Part shown: positions 52,373 through 63,593 of the stretch, piece by piece
How the letters are laid out: every line of letters starts with the position of its first letter
Numbering within the stretch: position 1 is the stretch's first letter
Assembly (NCBI GenBank): GCA_037481655.1
Contig: JBBFLF010000007.1
Span: forward strand, 1-64,000
Length of the DNA stretch: 64,000 bases
Reading direction: 5' to 3'
Origin: Desulfobaccales bacterium
GTDB taxonomy: Bacteria; Desulfobacterota; Desulfobaccia; Desulfobaccales; 0-14-0-80-60-11
Position numbers and translations under genes: made by a program
Notes under the pieces: model-generated
Database searches by the model: none
Told to the model about the DNA's origin: nothing
What the model saw: the letters and a program-made list of their open reading frames with translations, nothing else

Positions 52373-52758
52373 CTCACCTCCTTGACGTAGCGCATCCTCA
52401 GCTCGTAGAGCAGGTGGTCAAAGAGCTTCTCCTCATCCTCCTGGAGGTTGTTCCGGGTCTTTTCCCGCAACAGCCCCAGAAGATCGATGGTCTGCTTGGC
52501 CAGGGGCAGATTCTTGTTGATCTGCCCGGTGGTTGGGTCCGGCATGTCGCCCAGATGGATGAAGGCTGAGGAGCTCAACGAGATGATGAAGGAGGAAAAG
52601 GTGATCTCCGGTAGAGGGGTTTCCGGCGCCTTTGCCGCCGCCTCCTGGGCCTGGCGGCGGGCGGCCTCCTCCTCCCGCACCTTGGCCTTTTCCTCCTCGC
52701 TCATGTGGAGGTAGCGTTTGTCGTGAACCGTGAAGCCTTTGTCTTCCGCGTCGGCCAT
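52369..52758 (-). CDS. DUF1844 protein
   Basis: A 129-residue protein. After a charged, Ala/Glu-rich N-terminal half (KRYLHMSEEEKAKVREEEAA) comes the DUF1844 domain: ITFSSFIISLSSSAFIHLGD, the NKNLPLAKQTIDLLGLLREK helix and [20 protein letters not shown]. Function unknown; family members are widespread in Desulfobacterota-like genomes as far as I recall. ATG at 52758 has GAGG upstream; the extension to 52836 is unconvincing. Its stop overlaps the ispE start. Confidence 0.9.
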   Translation of the reverse strand: MADAEDKGFTVHDKRYLHMSEEEKAKVREEEAARRQAQEAAAKAPETPLPEITFSSFIISLSSSAFIHLGDMPDPTTGQINKNLPLAKQTIDLLGLLREKTRNNLQEDEEKLFDHLLYELRMRYVKEVS

Positions 52759-52990
52759 CTGTGCTGCCTCGCCAGCGGAAATTGAGCCTCCCGGGGAGGC
52801 GGTCACCGGTGCTTTCCGCCCGGTGCCCTGATGCAAAAGACCCGGAAGCGCATGACCTGGGGTCCGGAAGGATCACCCAAGGCAGGTCTGGCCCTGAGGC
52901 CTCTCTTCCCGGCCCTGCCCCATGACGGGAGGCGGGTTTCAGGGGAAGCCGGGAAGCCGCTCCCGGCTTACCCCTCCCCGCTTCATCATA

Positions 52991-54574
52991 CTACAATTCC
53001 AACTGGATGGCCATGGCCACGTGTTCCAGGTTGCGCACCGCCTCCAGGCACTCCGGGGTCACCGGGGTGTCGGTGGTAAGCAGGATGATGTTCTGGCCCC
53101 GCTCCTTCTCCTGGCCCACGGTCATGCGGGCGATGTTGATGTTGTGGCGGCCGATGGTGGTGCCGATGGCGCCGATGACCCCGGGGCGGTCGGTATTGTA
53201 GATGAAGAGCATGTGGCCCTCGGGGATGGCCTCCAGGCGGAACTTGTTGATCTGTACCAGCCGGGGCTCGTATTTGCCGAAGATGGTGCCCGCCACCACG
53301 TTCTCTTCCATACCCGCCCTGACCGTGAGGCGAATGAGGGTGGTGAAGTCCTCGCCGGCGGCGATCTTCTCCTCGCTCACGGTGATGCCCCGGGACTCCG
53401 CCATGGCCGGGGCGTTCACGTAGTTCACCTCATCATGCATGATGGGGTAGAGCAGGCCCTTGAGGATGGAATGCGTCAGGGGCTTGGTGTCCAGCTTGGC
53501 CACCTCGCCGATGTAGGAAATGACCACGTTGGTGATGGCCCCCTCGGTGATCTGGGCCTGGAAGCTCCCCAGGGCCTCGGCCAGGGTGAGGTAGGGCTTG
53601 AGTTGGGCAATGGCCTCCCGGGTGACGCTGGGGGCGTTCACCGCGTTGCGGATGGTACCATAGAGGAGGTACTCCAGGATCTGCTCGCAGATGGCCACGC
53701 TGACATTAGCCTGGGCTTCCTCGGTGGAGGCCCCCAGGTGCGGGGTGCAGATGACGTTGGGGAGGTCCTTTAAGGGGTAATCCGGCGGGATGGGCTCGGT
53801 CTCGAAGACGTCCAGGGCCGCGCCGGCCACTTTGCCCTCTTTCAAGGCCTCCAGAAGCGCCTCCTCGTCAATCAGGCCGCCCCGGGCGCAGTTGATGATG
53901 CGCACCCCCTTTTTCATCTTGTGGAAGGCTTCCCGGTTGAGGAGCTTGGTGGTGTCCTTGGTGCGGGGGATGTGCAGGGTGATGAAGTCCGAACGGGCAT
54001 AGAGCTCATCCAGGCTCACCATCTCCACCCCCATGGAGGCGCCCACCTCCTTGCTGATGAAGGGGTCGTAGGCCAAAACCCGCATCTTCAGGCCCAGGGC
54101 CCGCTCCGCCACCACCCGGCCGATGCGGCCGAGCCCGATGATCCCCAAGGTCTTGTTGAAGATCTCGGTGCCCTGGAACTTCTTCTTCTCCCACTTCCCT
54201 TCCCGCATGGAGGCCGCCGCCTGGGGGATGTTCCTGGCCAGGGCCAGCATGAGCGAGAGGGCGTGCTCCGCGGTGGTGATGGTGTTCCCCCCGGGGGTGT
54301 TCATCACCACGATGCCCCGTTTGCTGCAGTAGGGGATGTCCACGTTGTCCAGGCCGGTGCCGGCCCGGCCCACCACCTTGAGCCGGGGGGCGGCGTCGAT
54401 GATCTCCTTGGTCACCTTGGTGGCGCTGCGGATGGCCAGGGCGTCCGCATCCCGGATGGCCTCCTTGAGCTCCTCCGGGCTCATCCCGGGCTTCACCACC
54501 ACCTCGATGTTGGGGTTGCGCTCCAGGATGGCGATGCCGCTTTTGTGCAGGTTGTCGCTGATGAGGACCTTCAT
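52991..54574 (-). CDS. serA: D-3-phosphoglycerate dehydrogenase
   Basis: First committed step of serine synthesis. 527 residues: GRAGTGLDNVDIPYCSKRGI, the NAD-binding GIIGLGRIGRVVAERAL, catalytic Arg in RGGLIDEEALLEAL region and His in TPHLGASTEEAQANVSVAI, then an ASB domain and a C-terminal ACT domain (LEAIPEGHMLFIYNTDRPGV). It follows the aminotransferase by 3 nt; GGAAGGAGG precedes the ATG. The ACT domain suggests serine feedback. Confidence 0.97.
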   Translation of the reverse strand: MKVLISDNLHKSGIAILERNPNIEVVVKPGMSPEELKEAIRDADALAIRSATKVTKEIIDAAPRLKVVGRAGTGLDNVDIPYCSKRGIVVMNTPGGNTITTAEHALSLMLALARNIPQAAASMREGKWEKKKFQGTEIFNKTLGIIGLGRIGRVVAERALGLKMRVLAYDPFISKEVGASMGVEMVSLDELYARSDFITLHIPRTKDTTKLLNREAFHKMKKGVRIINCARGGLIDEEALLEALKEGKVAGAALDVFETEPIPPDYPLKDLPNVICTPHLGASTEEAQANVSVAICEQILEYLLYGTIRNAVNAPSVTREAIAQLKPYLTLAEALGSFQAQITEGAITNVVISYIGEVAKLDTKPLTHSILKGLLYPIMHDEVNYVNAPAMAESRGITVSEEKIAAGEDFTTLIRLTVRAGMEENVVAGTIFGKYEPRLVQINKFRLEAIPEGHMLFIYNTDRPGVIGAIGTTIGRHNINIARMTVGQEKERGQNIILLTTDTPVTPECLEAVRNLEHVAMAIQLEL

Positions 54575-54577
54575 GAC

Positions 54578-55717
54578 CTAGGCCTCCTTCCCTAAAATCT
54601 CCTGGGCCGCCTTGACGCCGACCCCCAGCTGCACTTTGTAGCCCAGGTCATTGAGCACGCTCTCCAGGGCGCCGATGGTGCCCAGGAGGTCCTGTTCGTC
54701 GATGTAGCCCATGTGGGCGATGCGGAAGATCTTGCCCTTGGCCTGAGCCTGGCCGCCGGCGATCCAGATGCCTTTCTCCCGCATCTTGGCCACCACTTTC
54801 TGGCCGTCGATCCCCGCCGGCGCCTGCACCGCGGTGAGCACATCCGACGGATACTCCTTGGAGAAGAGCTCCATCCCCATGGCCGCCACCGCCGCCCGGC
54901 AGGCCCGGGCCATCTTGGCGTTGCGGGCGAAGATGCGCTCCAGGCCCTGCTCCCTAAACCAGTTCAGCACCTGCATGAGGCCGATGGTCAGGGTCACCGC
55001 CGAGGTGTAGGCCGTCTGGTTCTTGGCCTGGCTCTTCAGCTGCTTGGCAAAATCAAAATAGTACTTGGGGCAGGTGGAGGTCTTGGTCATCTCCCAGGCC
55101 TTGGGGGAGAGGGCCGCAAAGGCCATGCCCGGAGGCAGCATCATGGCCTTCTGGGAGCCCGCCACCACCACATCCAGGCCCCACTCATCCATGGGCAGGG
55201 GATAGCCCCCTAAAGCGCTGATGGCGTCCACCACCAGGATGGTATTGGGGAATTTCTTCACCACCTGGGCCAGCTCTTTCACCGGATGGGCCACGGCGGT
55301 GGAGGTCTCATTGGCCTGCACGAAGACCGCCTTGATGGCCGGGTTGGCACTCAGGCGGGCCTCCACCTCGGCGGGCTTCACCGCGTAGCCCCACTCCACC
55401 TTGAGGCGGTCCACCTGGATGCCGTAGACCTCGCAGAGCTCGGCCCAGCGCTCCCCGAACTTGCCGCCGTCCACCACCAGGGCGGTGTCGCCGGGGGAGA
55501 GGGTGTTGGCCACCGCGCCCTCCATGGCACCGGTGCCGGTGGCGGCAAACATGAGCACTTCCTGCTCGGTCTGGAAGAGGTATTTCAGGTCCTCCCGCAC
55601 CTTGGCCAGAATGTCCATGAACGCCGGCGCCCGATGATGGATCATGGGCTGGGCCATGGCCAGCTGGGTTTCCGGCGCCACCGGAGTGGGGCCCGGAGTC
55701 ATGAGTAATCTTTTCAT
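54578..55717 (-). CDS. Class V aminotransferase (serine-pyruvate / alanine-glyoxylate type)
   Basis: A 379-residue PLP enzyme. It starts with LLMTPGPTPVAPETQLAMAQ and has the cofactor-phosphate loop AATGTGAMEGAVANTLSPGD, ANETSTAVAHPVKEL, the aspartate in LVVDAISALGGYPL, and the Schiff-base Lys190 in VAGSQKAMMLPPG. The operon with serA suggests it supplies the transamination step to serine or phosphoserine, as in anaerobes lacking a standard SerC, but glyoxylate or pyruvate specificity cannot be excluded. Confidence 0.92.
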   Translation of the reverse strand: MKRLLMTPGPTPVAPETQLAMAQPMIHHRAPAFMDILAKVREDLKYLFQTEQEVLMFAATGTGAMEGAVANTLSPGDTALVVDGGKFGERWAELCEVYGIQVDRLKVEWGYAVKPAEVEARLSANPAIKAVFVQANETSTAVAHPVKELAQVVKKFPNTILVVDAISALGGYPLPMDEWGLDVVVAGSQKAMMLPPGMAFAALSPKAWEMTKTSTCPKYYFDFAKQLKSQAKNQTAYTSAVTLTIGLMQVLNWFREQGLERIFARNAKMARACRAAVAAMGMELFSKEYPSDVLTAVQAPAGIDGQKVVAKMREKGIWIAGGQAQAKGKIFRIAHMGYIDEQDLLGTIGALESVLNDLGYKVQLGVGVKAAQEILGKEA

Positions 55718-55777
55718 CGCGCGTCCTTACCCTTCATCTGGGATTTGAGTGAAATTTCTCGGTCTTTAAAGTTTTTA

Positions 55778-55806
55778 ATTTTATTGAGACGAACGGGAAT
55801 TGTCAA
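55778..55806 (-). promoter_or_regulatory. Promoter of the aminotransferase-serA operon
   Basis: TTGACA (55806-55801), 17 nt, TAAAAT (55783-55778). Same hexamers and spacing as the ilv operon promoter. Predicted transcript start about 55771; AAGGA lies before the ATG at 55717. Confidence 0.8.
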
Positions 55807-55928
55807 GGATTTGAAGGAGATTTCCCCGGGAACGGCGCCGCCACCGCCCCGATGAGGCTCGCCCCCAAGACCGTGCGCGGCGAGGGGAACAGCGAGACGT
55901 CCGGTGAGAAAGCTCACCCGACAAAGAA

Positions 55929-55952
55929 AAGGCGGACCACTTGGTCCGCCTT
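55929..55952 (-). terminator. Intrinsic terminator of the NlpC/P60 gene
   Basis: AAGGCGGACC (55929-55938) and GGTCCGCCTT (55943-55952) form a perfect 10-bp stem with a 4-nt loop. On the minus strand TTTTCTTTGT follows. It lies 74 nt after the stop codon at 56026. Confidence 0.85.
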
Positions 55953-56025
55953 ATCATCAGTCCGCGGGGAGCGGCCTTGGCCCTTCCCGTCCCTGGGCTC
56001 TCCTCACCTAGCGCCAGCCCCGAAA

Positions 56026-56859
56026 CTAGCGCTTGGGATAATGCACTTCAAAGACCCGCTTGGCCACCACAAAGGTGTTCTGGTAGTAAGGCTGCCTAAG
56101 ATCGGTGATGACCACGCCGGTCCTGGGGTTGGAGGCATGGATCATCTTCCCTTCCCCCAGGTAAATCCCGGCATGCCCCACCGCCCGGCCGCCCCGGCGA
56201 AAGAAGAGGAGGTCCCCCGGCACCAGCTTGGAGAAATCCATGGTGTGGGTCACCACCTTGCCCACCTGGGCCTGCTCGTAGCTGGAGCGGGGCAGGTCGA
56301 TCTTGAAGCCTTCATAGATATACTGCACAAAGCCGGAGCAGTCGGTGGCCGAGCTGGTGGCCAAGGTGGCCCCCCGGCTGTAGCGGGCGCCAGTATAGGT
56401 CTTGGCCCGGCTCAAGATGAGCTCCTGGAAATTCCAGGGCTCAAACTTGAAGTGGCCCTGGCTGGCCGCCGCCTCGCTGGGCGAGGGCTGATTCAGGCGG
56501 GAGCTGGGCCGGACCAGGGGATGCAGGTCTTTTTTGGGGGTCAGGGGCTCCAGCATGAACTTGCCGTCCCGCTGGGGAATGACCCGGATCAGGGGTTTGT
56601 TGTCCGCCACCGGGGCACTGCTGCGGGGCGGGGCCACCACCTGGGCATTGGCCGGTTCAAAATCCTCATCCCGGGCGGCGCTGCGGCTGCGACGCTGGGT
56701 GGTTGACTTTTTGACCTTTTTGCTGGCTTTGCTGACGGTGCTTTTGCTGGCGGTGGTTTTTTTCTTGGAGCTGGTGTTTTTGGTGGGCACGGCGTCTGCC
56801 AACGCGGGGGCGAGCACCAAACCTAAACTCAACACTCCAAGTAAAAGCCGTTTCGCCAT
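56026..56859 (-). CDS. NlpC/P60 family cell-wall endopeptidase
   Basis: A 277-residue exported peptidoglycan hydrolase. A signal peptide (LLLGVLSLGLVLAPALADA) is followed by a Lys/Ser/Thr-rich basic linker (about 25-65), which could bind wall polymers. The catalytic domain begins near 142, with Cys174 in SATDCSGFVQYIY, His229 in VGHAGIYLG and the third residue His241 in IHASNP. RBS AAGGAGG before 56859. It has its own promoter-leader and terminator, so it is monocistronic. Confidence 0.94.
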   Translation of the reverse strand: MAKRLLLGVLSLGLVLAPALADAVPTKNTSSKKKTTASKSTVSKASKKVKKSTTQRRSRSAARDEDFEPANAQVVAPPRSSAPVADNKPLIRVIPQRDGKFMLEPLTPKKDLHPLVRPSSRLNQPSPSEAAASQGHFKFEPWNFQELILSRAKTYTGARYSRGATLATSSATDCSGFVQYIYEGFKIDLPRSSYEQAQVGKVVTHTMDFSKLVPGDLLFFRRGGRAVGHAGIYLGEGKMIHASNPRTGVVITDLRQPYYQNTFVVAKRVFEVHYPKR

Positions 56860-57342
56860 GAGAACCTCCTTGGTTAAGGGTCATCGCCGATGGGACGGGA
56901 TGCTTCACCGTCCCTCACCAGGCCCATCTGGCCAAGGATTCACCAAAAGTGCGATGTCGGGGCTGACTCGGTCTTGCGTGCAATCGCACTGCTCACGCAG
57001 GCAATCGCGAATGGGGCGTCAGATCTCGGGTGCGTGCGATTTCGGGCAGGTTAATACAGGGAGCCTGGGCATGTCAACCCTTTTTTCATCTTTTTCACGA
57101 AATTTGTCACAGAGTGAAAACGGGGCGGAAGAAATTTCAAGGAGGGTCAGGGGGTTGGCCAAGGCCTCGCCTGGCTCCCGGCAGCCCCTTGCGGAACCGG
57201 GCGCTCTTTGCCCCAAGTCCGGCCACCTGGAGCAGGGCCAGGGGGAAGGGGACCCCCTCACCCCCTGCATCGAGCTCCGCTGCCGGATAAAAAAAAGCCC
57301 CCGTCAGGGGGCTGCGGAAGATGGTCTGCGGTCCGCCGAGTT
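56860..57342. other. Intergenic region: NlpC/P60 leader and rplQ terminator
   Basis: About 480 nt without a gene. On the minus strand a TTGACA (57077-57072) with TATTAA 15 nt on (57056-57051) may be the promoter of the NlpC/P60 gene. That gives a long leader of about 190 nt with repeated ATCGCAC/GTGCGAT pieces (about 56949-57041) and a GGGACGG/CCGTCCC hairpin (56892-56914). I could not match it to a known riboswitch. The rplQ terminator lies at the left end. Confidence 0.5.
57288..57313 (-). terminator. Intrinsic terminator after rplQ
   Basis: AGCCCCC (57296-57302), loop GTCA, GGGGGCT (57307-57313); on the minus strand the stem is followed by eight or more U residues. It ends the spc/alpha ribosomal transcript. 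Confidence 0.93.
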
Positions 57343-57738
57343 TCAACCGGCGGCCTTTTTCTTCTTCTTGGGGAGCTCCTCGGGGCGGCCCACCAGCTCC
57401 AGCAGGGCCAGCTCGGCGCCATCCCCCCGCCGGGGGCCCAAGGGAATGATGCGGGTGTAGCCGCCTGCCCGCCCCTGGTAGCGGTCCTTCAGCTCCCCGA
57501 AGAGTTTCACAAAGGCCTTCTTGGTGCGGATCACCTGCAGGGACTGCCGCTTGGCGTGCAGATCCCCCCGTTTGGCCAGGGTGATCATGCGCTCGGCCCA
57601 CTTGCGGGCCTCCTTGGCCTTGGGGACGGTGGTCTGCACCCGTTCATGCTCCATGAGCGAGGTGACCAGATTGCGGAGCATGGCCTGGCGGTGTTCCGTG
57701 GTCCGTTTCAGGCGCCGGCCGGCTTTCAGGTGTCTCAT
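57343..57738 (-). CDS. rplQ: Ribosomal protein L17
   Basis: 131 residues. It has the typical start [20 protein letters not shown], then [20 protein letters not shown] and [20 protein letters not shown], ending in a lysine-rich tail (KKKKKAAG). It overlaps rpoA by ATGA and is followed by a strong terminator. Confidence 0.98.
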   Translation of the reverse strand: MRHLKAGRRLKRTTEHRQAMLRNLVTSLMEHERVQTTVPKAKEARKWAERMITLAKRGDLHAKRQSLQVIRTKKAFVKLFGELKDRYQGRAGGYTRIIPLGPRRGDGAELALLELVGRPEELPKKKKKAAG

Positions 57739-58748
57739 GGGGTCTCTTCCTTCCTCTCCGGCAGCTGGTCCGGGGGCACGAAGTTTTCCAGCTTCATGCC
57801 CAGGCTCAGACCCATCTCCTGGAGGATCTCCTTGATTTCATTGAGGGACTTGCGCCCGAAGTTTTTGGTCTTGAGCATCTCCTGCTCGGTCTTCTGCACC
57901 AGCTCGCCGATATAGCGGATATTGGCGTTCCGCAGGCAATTGGCGGCCCGCACCGACAGCTCCAGCTCCGTCACCGGGCGGTAGAGGTTCTCGTTGAGGA
58001 GGGGCTGCTCCTCCGCCGGCCTCTCCTCCACCCCCTCCGCCTCCTCGGGGAAGTTGATGAACAGGGTGAGCTGGTCCTTGAGGATCTTGGCGGCGTAGGC
58101 CACGGCATCTTCCGGCCGGACGCTGCCGTCGGTCCACACTTCCAACGTCAGCTTGTCGTAGTCGGTGCGCTGCCCCACCCGGGCCTGGGTCACCACGTAG
58201 TTGACCTTGCGGATGGGGGAGAAGCTGGCATCCAGGGGGATGAACCCCACCGGCTGGTTCTCTTCCTTGTTGGCCTCCGCCGGCACATAGCCCTTGCCGC
58301 TTTTGGCCACCATCTCCATGATGAGCTGGCCGTCCGCCGACAGGGTGGCCAAGTGCAACTCCGGGTTCAAAATCTCCACCGTGCCATCGGTGGTGATCTG
58401 GCCGGCGGTGACCCGGCCTTCCCCTCGGGCCTCAAGGCGCAGGGTCTTGACGCCGTCGGAGAGAAACTTCAGGCGCACCTGCTTGAGGTTGAGGAGGATC
58501 TCCGTCACATCCTCCAGCACCCCGGGGATGGCCGAAAATTCGTGGTAGACATCCCGGATGATGACCCCGGTGATGGCAGCACCCCTCAAGGACGACAGCA
58601 GCACCCGCCGCAAGGCGTTGCCCAGGGTGGTGCCGAACCCCCGCTCCAGCGGCTCACAGGAAAACTTGCCGTAGGTGGGGGTGAGGCTGTCGTGCTCGAT
58701 GTCCAGGCGCTTGGGTTTAATGAGCTCGGTCCAGTTTTTCTGAATCAT
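57735..58748 (-). CDS. rpoA: RNA polymerase alpha subunit
   Basis: 337 residues. The N-terminal dimerisation domain includes [20 protein letters not shown] and [21 protein letters not shown] linker rich in Glu/Pro (about 240-260) leads to the C-terminal domain with [20 protein letters not shown] and the helix-hairpin-helix [18 protein letters not shown] that contacts UP elements and activators. It lies 98 nt after rpsD in the ribosomal operon. Confidence 0.98.
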   Translation of the reverse strand: MIQKNWTELIKPKRLDIEHDSLTPTYGKFSCEPLERGFGTTLGNALRRVLLSSLRGAAITGVIIRDVYHEFSAIPGVLEDVTEILLNLKQVRLKFLSDGVKTLRLEARGEGRVTAGQITTDGTVEILNPELHLATLSADGQLIMEMVAKSGKGYVPAEANKEENQPVGFIPLDASFSPIRKVNYVVTQARVGQRTDYDKLTLEVWTDGSVRPEDAVAYAAKILKDQLTLFINFPEEAEGVEERPAEEQPLLNENLYRPVTELELSVRAANCLRNANIRYIGELVQKTEQEMLKTKNFGRKSLNEIKEILQEMGLSLGMKLENFVPPDQLPERKEETP

Positions 58749-58846
58749 GGCCCCTCGAAATGGATAGCGTGGCGGTCGCGGCGGAACCGGGAGCCGGCCG
58801 CCTCGCCGGCACCCTGCTGCCGCCGGCCGCGGCCGGCCGGGCCGGG

Positions 58847-59473
58847 TTACTTGGAGTAGAGCTCAACGATGAGGTGCTCCTGGATGGGCATGGTGATGTC
58901 TTCCCGGGTGGGCAGCATGCTGACGCGGCCCCGGGCCGCCTCCTTGTCCAGGTCCAGCCACTGGGGCACGCCCCGCCGGGCCACGGCCTCCAGGGCGTCC
59001 CGGATGACCGGCAGGGAGCGGCTGCGCTCCGCCACCTCGATGACATCCCCCACCTTGACGAGATAGGAGGGCAGATTCACCCGCTGCCCGTTCACCAGGA
59101 TGTGGTTGTGGCGCACCAGTTGCCGGGCCTGGGCCCGGGAATTGGCAAACCCCAGCCGGTAGGTGACGTTGTCCAGGCGGCGCTCCAGAAGCACCAGAAG
59201 ATTGGTGCCGGTGACCCCCTTCATGCGCTCCGCCTTCTCGAAATAGCCCCGGAACTGCTTCTCCAGCACACCGTACATGCGCTTGACCCGCTGCTTTTCC
59301 CGGAGCTGCAGGCCGTAATCGGAGATCTTGGCCCGCCCGGCGCCGTGCATCCCCGGCGGGGTGTTGCGGCGTTTGATGGCGCACTTGTCGGTGTAGCAGC
59401 GGTCGCCTTTGAGATAGAGTTCCATGCGCTCCCGGCGGCAGAGCCGGCAGCTGGGTCCGGTGTATCGTGCCAA
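58847..59473 (-). CDS. rpsD: Ribosomal protein S4
   Basis: 208 residues, primary 16S binder and translational regulator in many bacteria. It starts [20 protein letters not shown], carrying a Cys cluster (CRLC, CYTDKC) of the zinc-binding C+ form, and has an S4 domain with [20 protein letters not shown] and [19 protein letters not shown]. The ORF ends in VELYSK. The 98-nt gap to rpoA could hold a regulatory structure. Confidence 0.97.
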   Translation of the reverse strand: MARYTGPSCRLCRRERMELYLKGDRCYTDKCAIKRRNTPPGMHGAGRAKISDYGLQLREKQRVKRMYGVLEKQFRGYFEKAERMKGVTGTNLLVLLERRLDNVTYRLGFANSRAQARQLVRHNHILVNGQRVNLPSYLVKVGDVIEVAERSRSLPVIRDALEAVARRGVPQWLDLDKEAARGRVSMLPTREDITMPIQEHLIVELYSK

Positions 59474-59491
59474 GGTGCTTCTCCTCTTTCC

Positions 59492-59884
59492 TTAGACTCG
59501 ACGGCGTTTGGGCGGGCGGCAGCCGTTGTGGGGGATGGGGCTGACGTCCCTAATGAGGCTCACCTGCAGCCCGGCGGCCTGGATGGCCCGGATGGCCGCC
59601 TCCCGGCCGGAGCCCGGTCCCTTGACCAGCACGTCCACGGTGCGCATGCCGTGCTCCATGGCCTTCTTGGCGGCGTCGGTGGCGGCGAGCTGCGCCGCAA
59701 AGGGCGTGCCTTTGCGGGAGCCCTTGAAACCCTGCACCCCGGCCGAGGACCAGGAGACCACATTGCCCGCCGGGTCGGTGATGGTCACCAGGGTGTTGTT
59801 GAAGGTGGCCTTGATGTGCACCACCCCCACGGGGACGTTCTTTTTCTCTTTCTTCTTGCGGGGGCCTGAGGGTCGCTTGGCCAT
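59492..59884 (-). CDS. rpsK: Ribosomal protein S11
   Basis: 130 residues: basic N-terminus ([13 protein letters not shown]), then [40 protein letters not shown], and the C-terminal [20 protein letters not shown], matching the family end. The Asn-Gly in PHNGC is the site that forms isoaspartate in some bacteria. Confidence 0.98.
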   Translation of the reverse strand: MAKRPSGPRKKKEKKNVPVGVVHIKATFNNTLVTITDPAGNVVSWSSAGVQGFKGSRKGTPFAAQLAATDAAKKAMEHGMRTVDVLVKGPGSGREAAIRAIQAAGLQVSLIRDVSPIPHNGCRPPKRRRV

Positions 59885-59894
59885 ACCTTACCCC

Positions 59895-60269
59895 TTATCC
59901 TTTCTTGCGTTTGCCCACCACGCTGCGCCGGGGGCCCTTGCGGGTGCGGGCGTTGGTGTGGGTGCGCTGCCCCCTGACCGGCAGACCCCGGCGGTGCCTC
60001 AGGCCCCGGTAACAGCCCAGGTCCATGAGGCGCTTGATGTTCATGGAGACTTCCCGCCTGAGATCCCCCTCCACCTTGCAGGTGGAGTCGATGACCTGGC
60101 GGATGGCGGTGATCTGGGCGTCGGTGAGCTCCCCGGTCTTGATGCCGGGGTCCACCCCCGCCTCCCGGAGCACCCGGGCCGCGGTGGTGCTGCCGATGCC
60201 GTAGATGTAGGTCAGGGCGATCTCAATCCGTTTGTTCCGGGGCAGGTCAATGCCGGCTATTCTGGCCAA
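59895..60269 (-). CDS. rpsM: Ribosomal protein S13
   Basis: 124 residues. [20 protein letters not shown] is the standard N-terminus; [20 protein letters not shown] and [20 protein letters not shown] follow, and the basic tail [17 protein letters not shown] reaches the P-site tRNA. 10 nt before rpsK. Confidence 0.98.
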   Translation of the reverse strand: MARIAGIDLPRNKRIEIALTYIYGIGSTTAARVLREAGVDPGIKTGELTDAQITAIRQVIDSTCKVEGDLRREVSMNIKRLMDLGCYRGLRHRRGLPVRGQRTHTNARTRKGPRRSVVGKRKKG

Positions 60270-60284
60270 CGTCCGTCCTCCGCT

Positions 60285-60398
60285 TTAACCCTGGCGCTGC
60301 TTGTGCTTGGGGTTCTCACAGATCACCCGCACCACGCCCTTGCGTTTGATGATCTTGCATTTCACACAGATCTTTTTCACTGAGGGTTTCACTTTCAT
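60285..60398 (-). CDS. rpmJ: Ribosomal protein L36
   Basis: A 37-residue protein: [20 protein letters not shown], then [17 protein letters not shown]. The CxxC (CVKC), the later Cys and His make the zinc-ribbon (C+) form. It lies between infA and rpsM, its normal place. Confidence 0.97.
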   Translation of the reverse strand: MKVKPSVKKICVKCKIIKRKGVVRVICENPKHKQRQG

Positions 60399-60486
60399 GG
60401 CACTATCCCTCTTACCGCCCTGGCTTGCCGCAGAAACAATTCCACCACGAAGCGCCGCCACGGCAGCTGTCCAGGAGTCGGTCCCC

Positions 60487-60705
60487 TTATTTCACCCGAT
60501 AGACGATGCGCCCCCGGTTGAGATCATAGGGGGACAACTCCACAATGACCTTGTCCCCGGGGAGGATCTTGATGTAGTGCATGCGCATCTTCCCGGAGAT
60601 GTGGGCCAGGACGCGATGCCCGTTGGGCAGTTCCACCCGGAACATGGCGTTGGGCAAAGGTTCGATGACCTTGCCTTCCACTTCAATGGCGTCTTCTTTG
60701 GGCAT
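60487..60705 (-). CDS. infA: Translation initiation factor IF-1
   Basis: 72 residues, OB fold: [20 protein letters not shown], then [20 protein letters not shown] and [20 protein letters not shown], ending RIVYRVK. The start at 60705 gives the standard length; the in-frame extension to 60750 is not supported. Lies between map and rpmJ. Confidence 0.98.
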   Translation of the reverse strand: MPKEDAIEVEGKVIEPLPNAMFRVELPNGHRVLAHISGKMRMHYIKILPGDKVIVELSPYDLNRGRIVYRVK

Positions 60706-60800
60706 CTGGCTTACATGGGCCCCCGGAGGGCCTTCCCCTCCGGACGGCACGTGGCACGGGTCTCATTGTGGGGCTTAGGCGCCCATCAGGTTAAGTTATC

Positions 60801-61547
60801 CTAAATTCTACTCAAAATCAAGGGGCCCCGCTCCGTCACCGCCACGGTGTGCTCGAAGTGGGCCGCCAGGGAGCCGTCCTGGGTCACCGCGGTCCAACCG
60901 TCCGCCAGGATCTTCACCTCCCAGGAGCCCGCGGCAGTCATGGGCTCGATGGCCAGGGTCATGCCGGGCTTGAGGATCGGCCCCCTCCCGGGCGGCCCGA
61001 AGTTGGGGATCTGGGGGTCCTCATGCAGGGAGCGGCCGATGCCGTGCCCCACAAACTGCCGGATCACCGAAAAGCCGTACGACTCCACCACCGTCTGGGT
61101 GGCGTGGGACAGGTCCGACAGGCGGTTTCCCGGCCGGGCCTGCTCGATGGCGGCGTAGAGGGACTCCTCGGTGGCCTTCATCAACAGCTGGGCCTGGGGG
61201 CTCACCTCCCCCACCGCCAGGGTCACCGCCGCGTCCCCATAGAAGCCGTCCCGGCGCACCCCGAAATCCAGGCTCACCAGGTCGCCGGCCTTGAGCTTGC
61301 GCCGGCCCGGGATGCCGTGCACCACTTCCTCGTTCACCGAGACGCACAGGGAAGCCGGATAGCCCCGGTAGCCCTTGAAGGCCGGCTCCACCTTATGGCG
61401 GCGGCAGAGCTCCTCCGCCAGTTCGTCCAGTTCCCGGGTCTCCACCCCGGGCTTCACCCGGGTCTGCACCTCCGCCAGGATTTCGGCCACAATGCGGCTG
61501 GCCGCCTCCATCTTGGCGATCTCGGCGGGGGATTTCAACAAGATCAT
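60801..61547 (-). CDS. map: Methionine aminopeptidase, type I
   Basis: 248 residues. Removes N-terminal Met from nascent proteins. It starts MILLKSPAEIAKMEAASRIV; the metal ligands include the Asp in SLDFGVRRDGFYGDAAVTLA and the His in FVGHGIGRSLHEDPQIPNFG, with Glu in TLAIEPM and TQDGSLAAHFEHTVAVTERG. Start at 61547 has GGAG 4 nt upstream; a longer frame to 61571 is less likely. Confidence 0.96.
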   Translation of the reverse strand: MILLKSPAEIAKMEAASRIVAEILAEVQTRVKPGVETRELDELAEELCRRHKVEPAFKGYRGYPASLCVSVNEEVVHGIPGRRKLKAGDLVSLDFGVRRDGFYGDAAVTLAVGEVSPQAQLLMKATEESLYAAIEQARPGNRLSDLSHATQTVVESYGFSVIRQFVGHGIGRSLHEDPQIPNFGPPGRGPILKPGMTLAIEPMTAAGSWEVKILADGWTAVTQDGSLAAHFEHTVAVTERGPLILSRI

Positions 61548-61614
61548 AGTGCTCCGGCGGCGGCCGCCCACGGCCTCACCTCAACCGGCGACCGCCGCCG
61601 CGGTAACCGTCTCC

Positions 61615-63592
<1,978 letters not shown>

Positions 63593-63593
63593 G

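Noticed and set aside
56860-57077. ydaO (cyclic-di-AMP) or c-di-GMP riboswitch before the NlpC/P60 gene
   Set aside because: Expected because of the gene type, but the conserved core sequences I remember for these classes are not present; only a generic hairpin and short repeats are seen.
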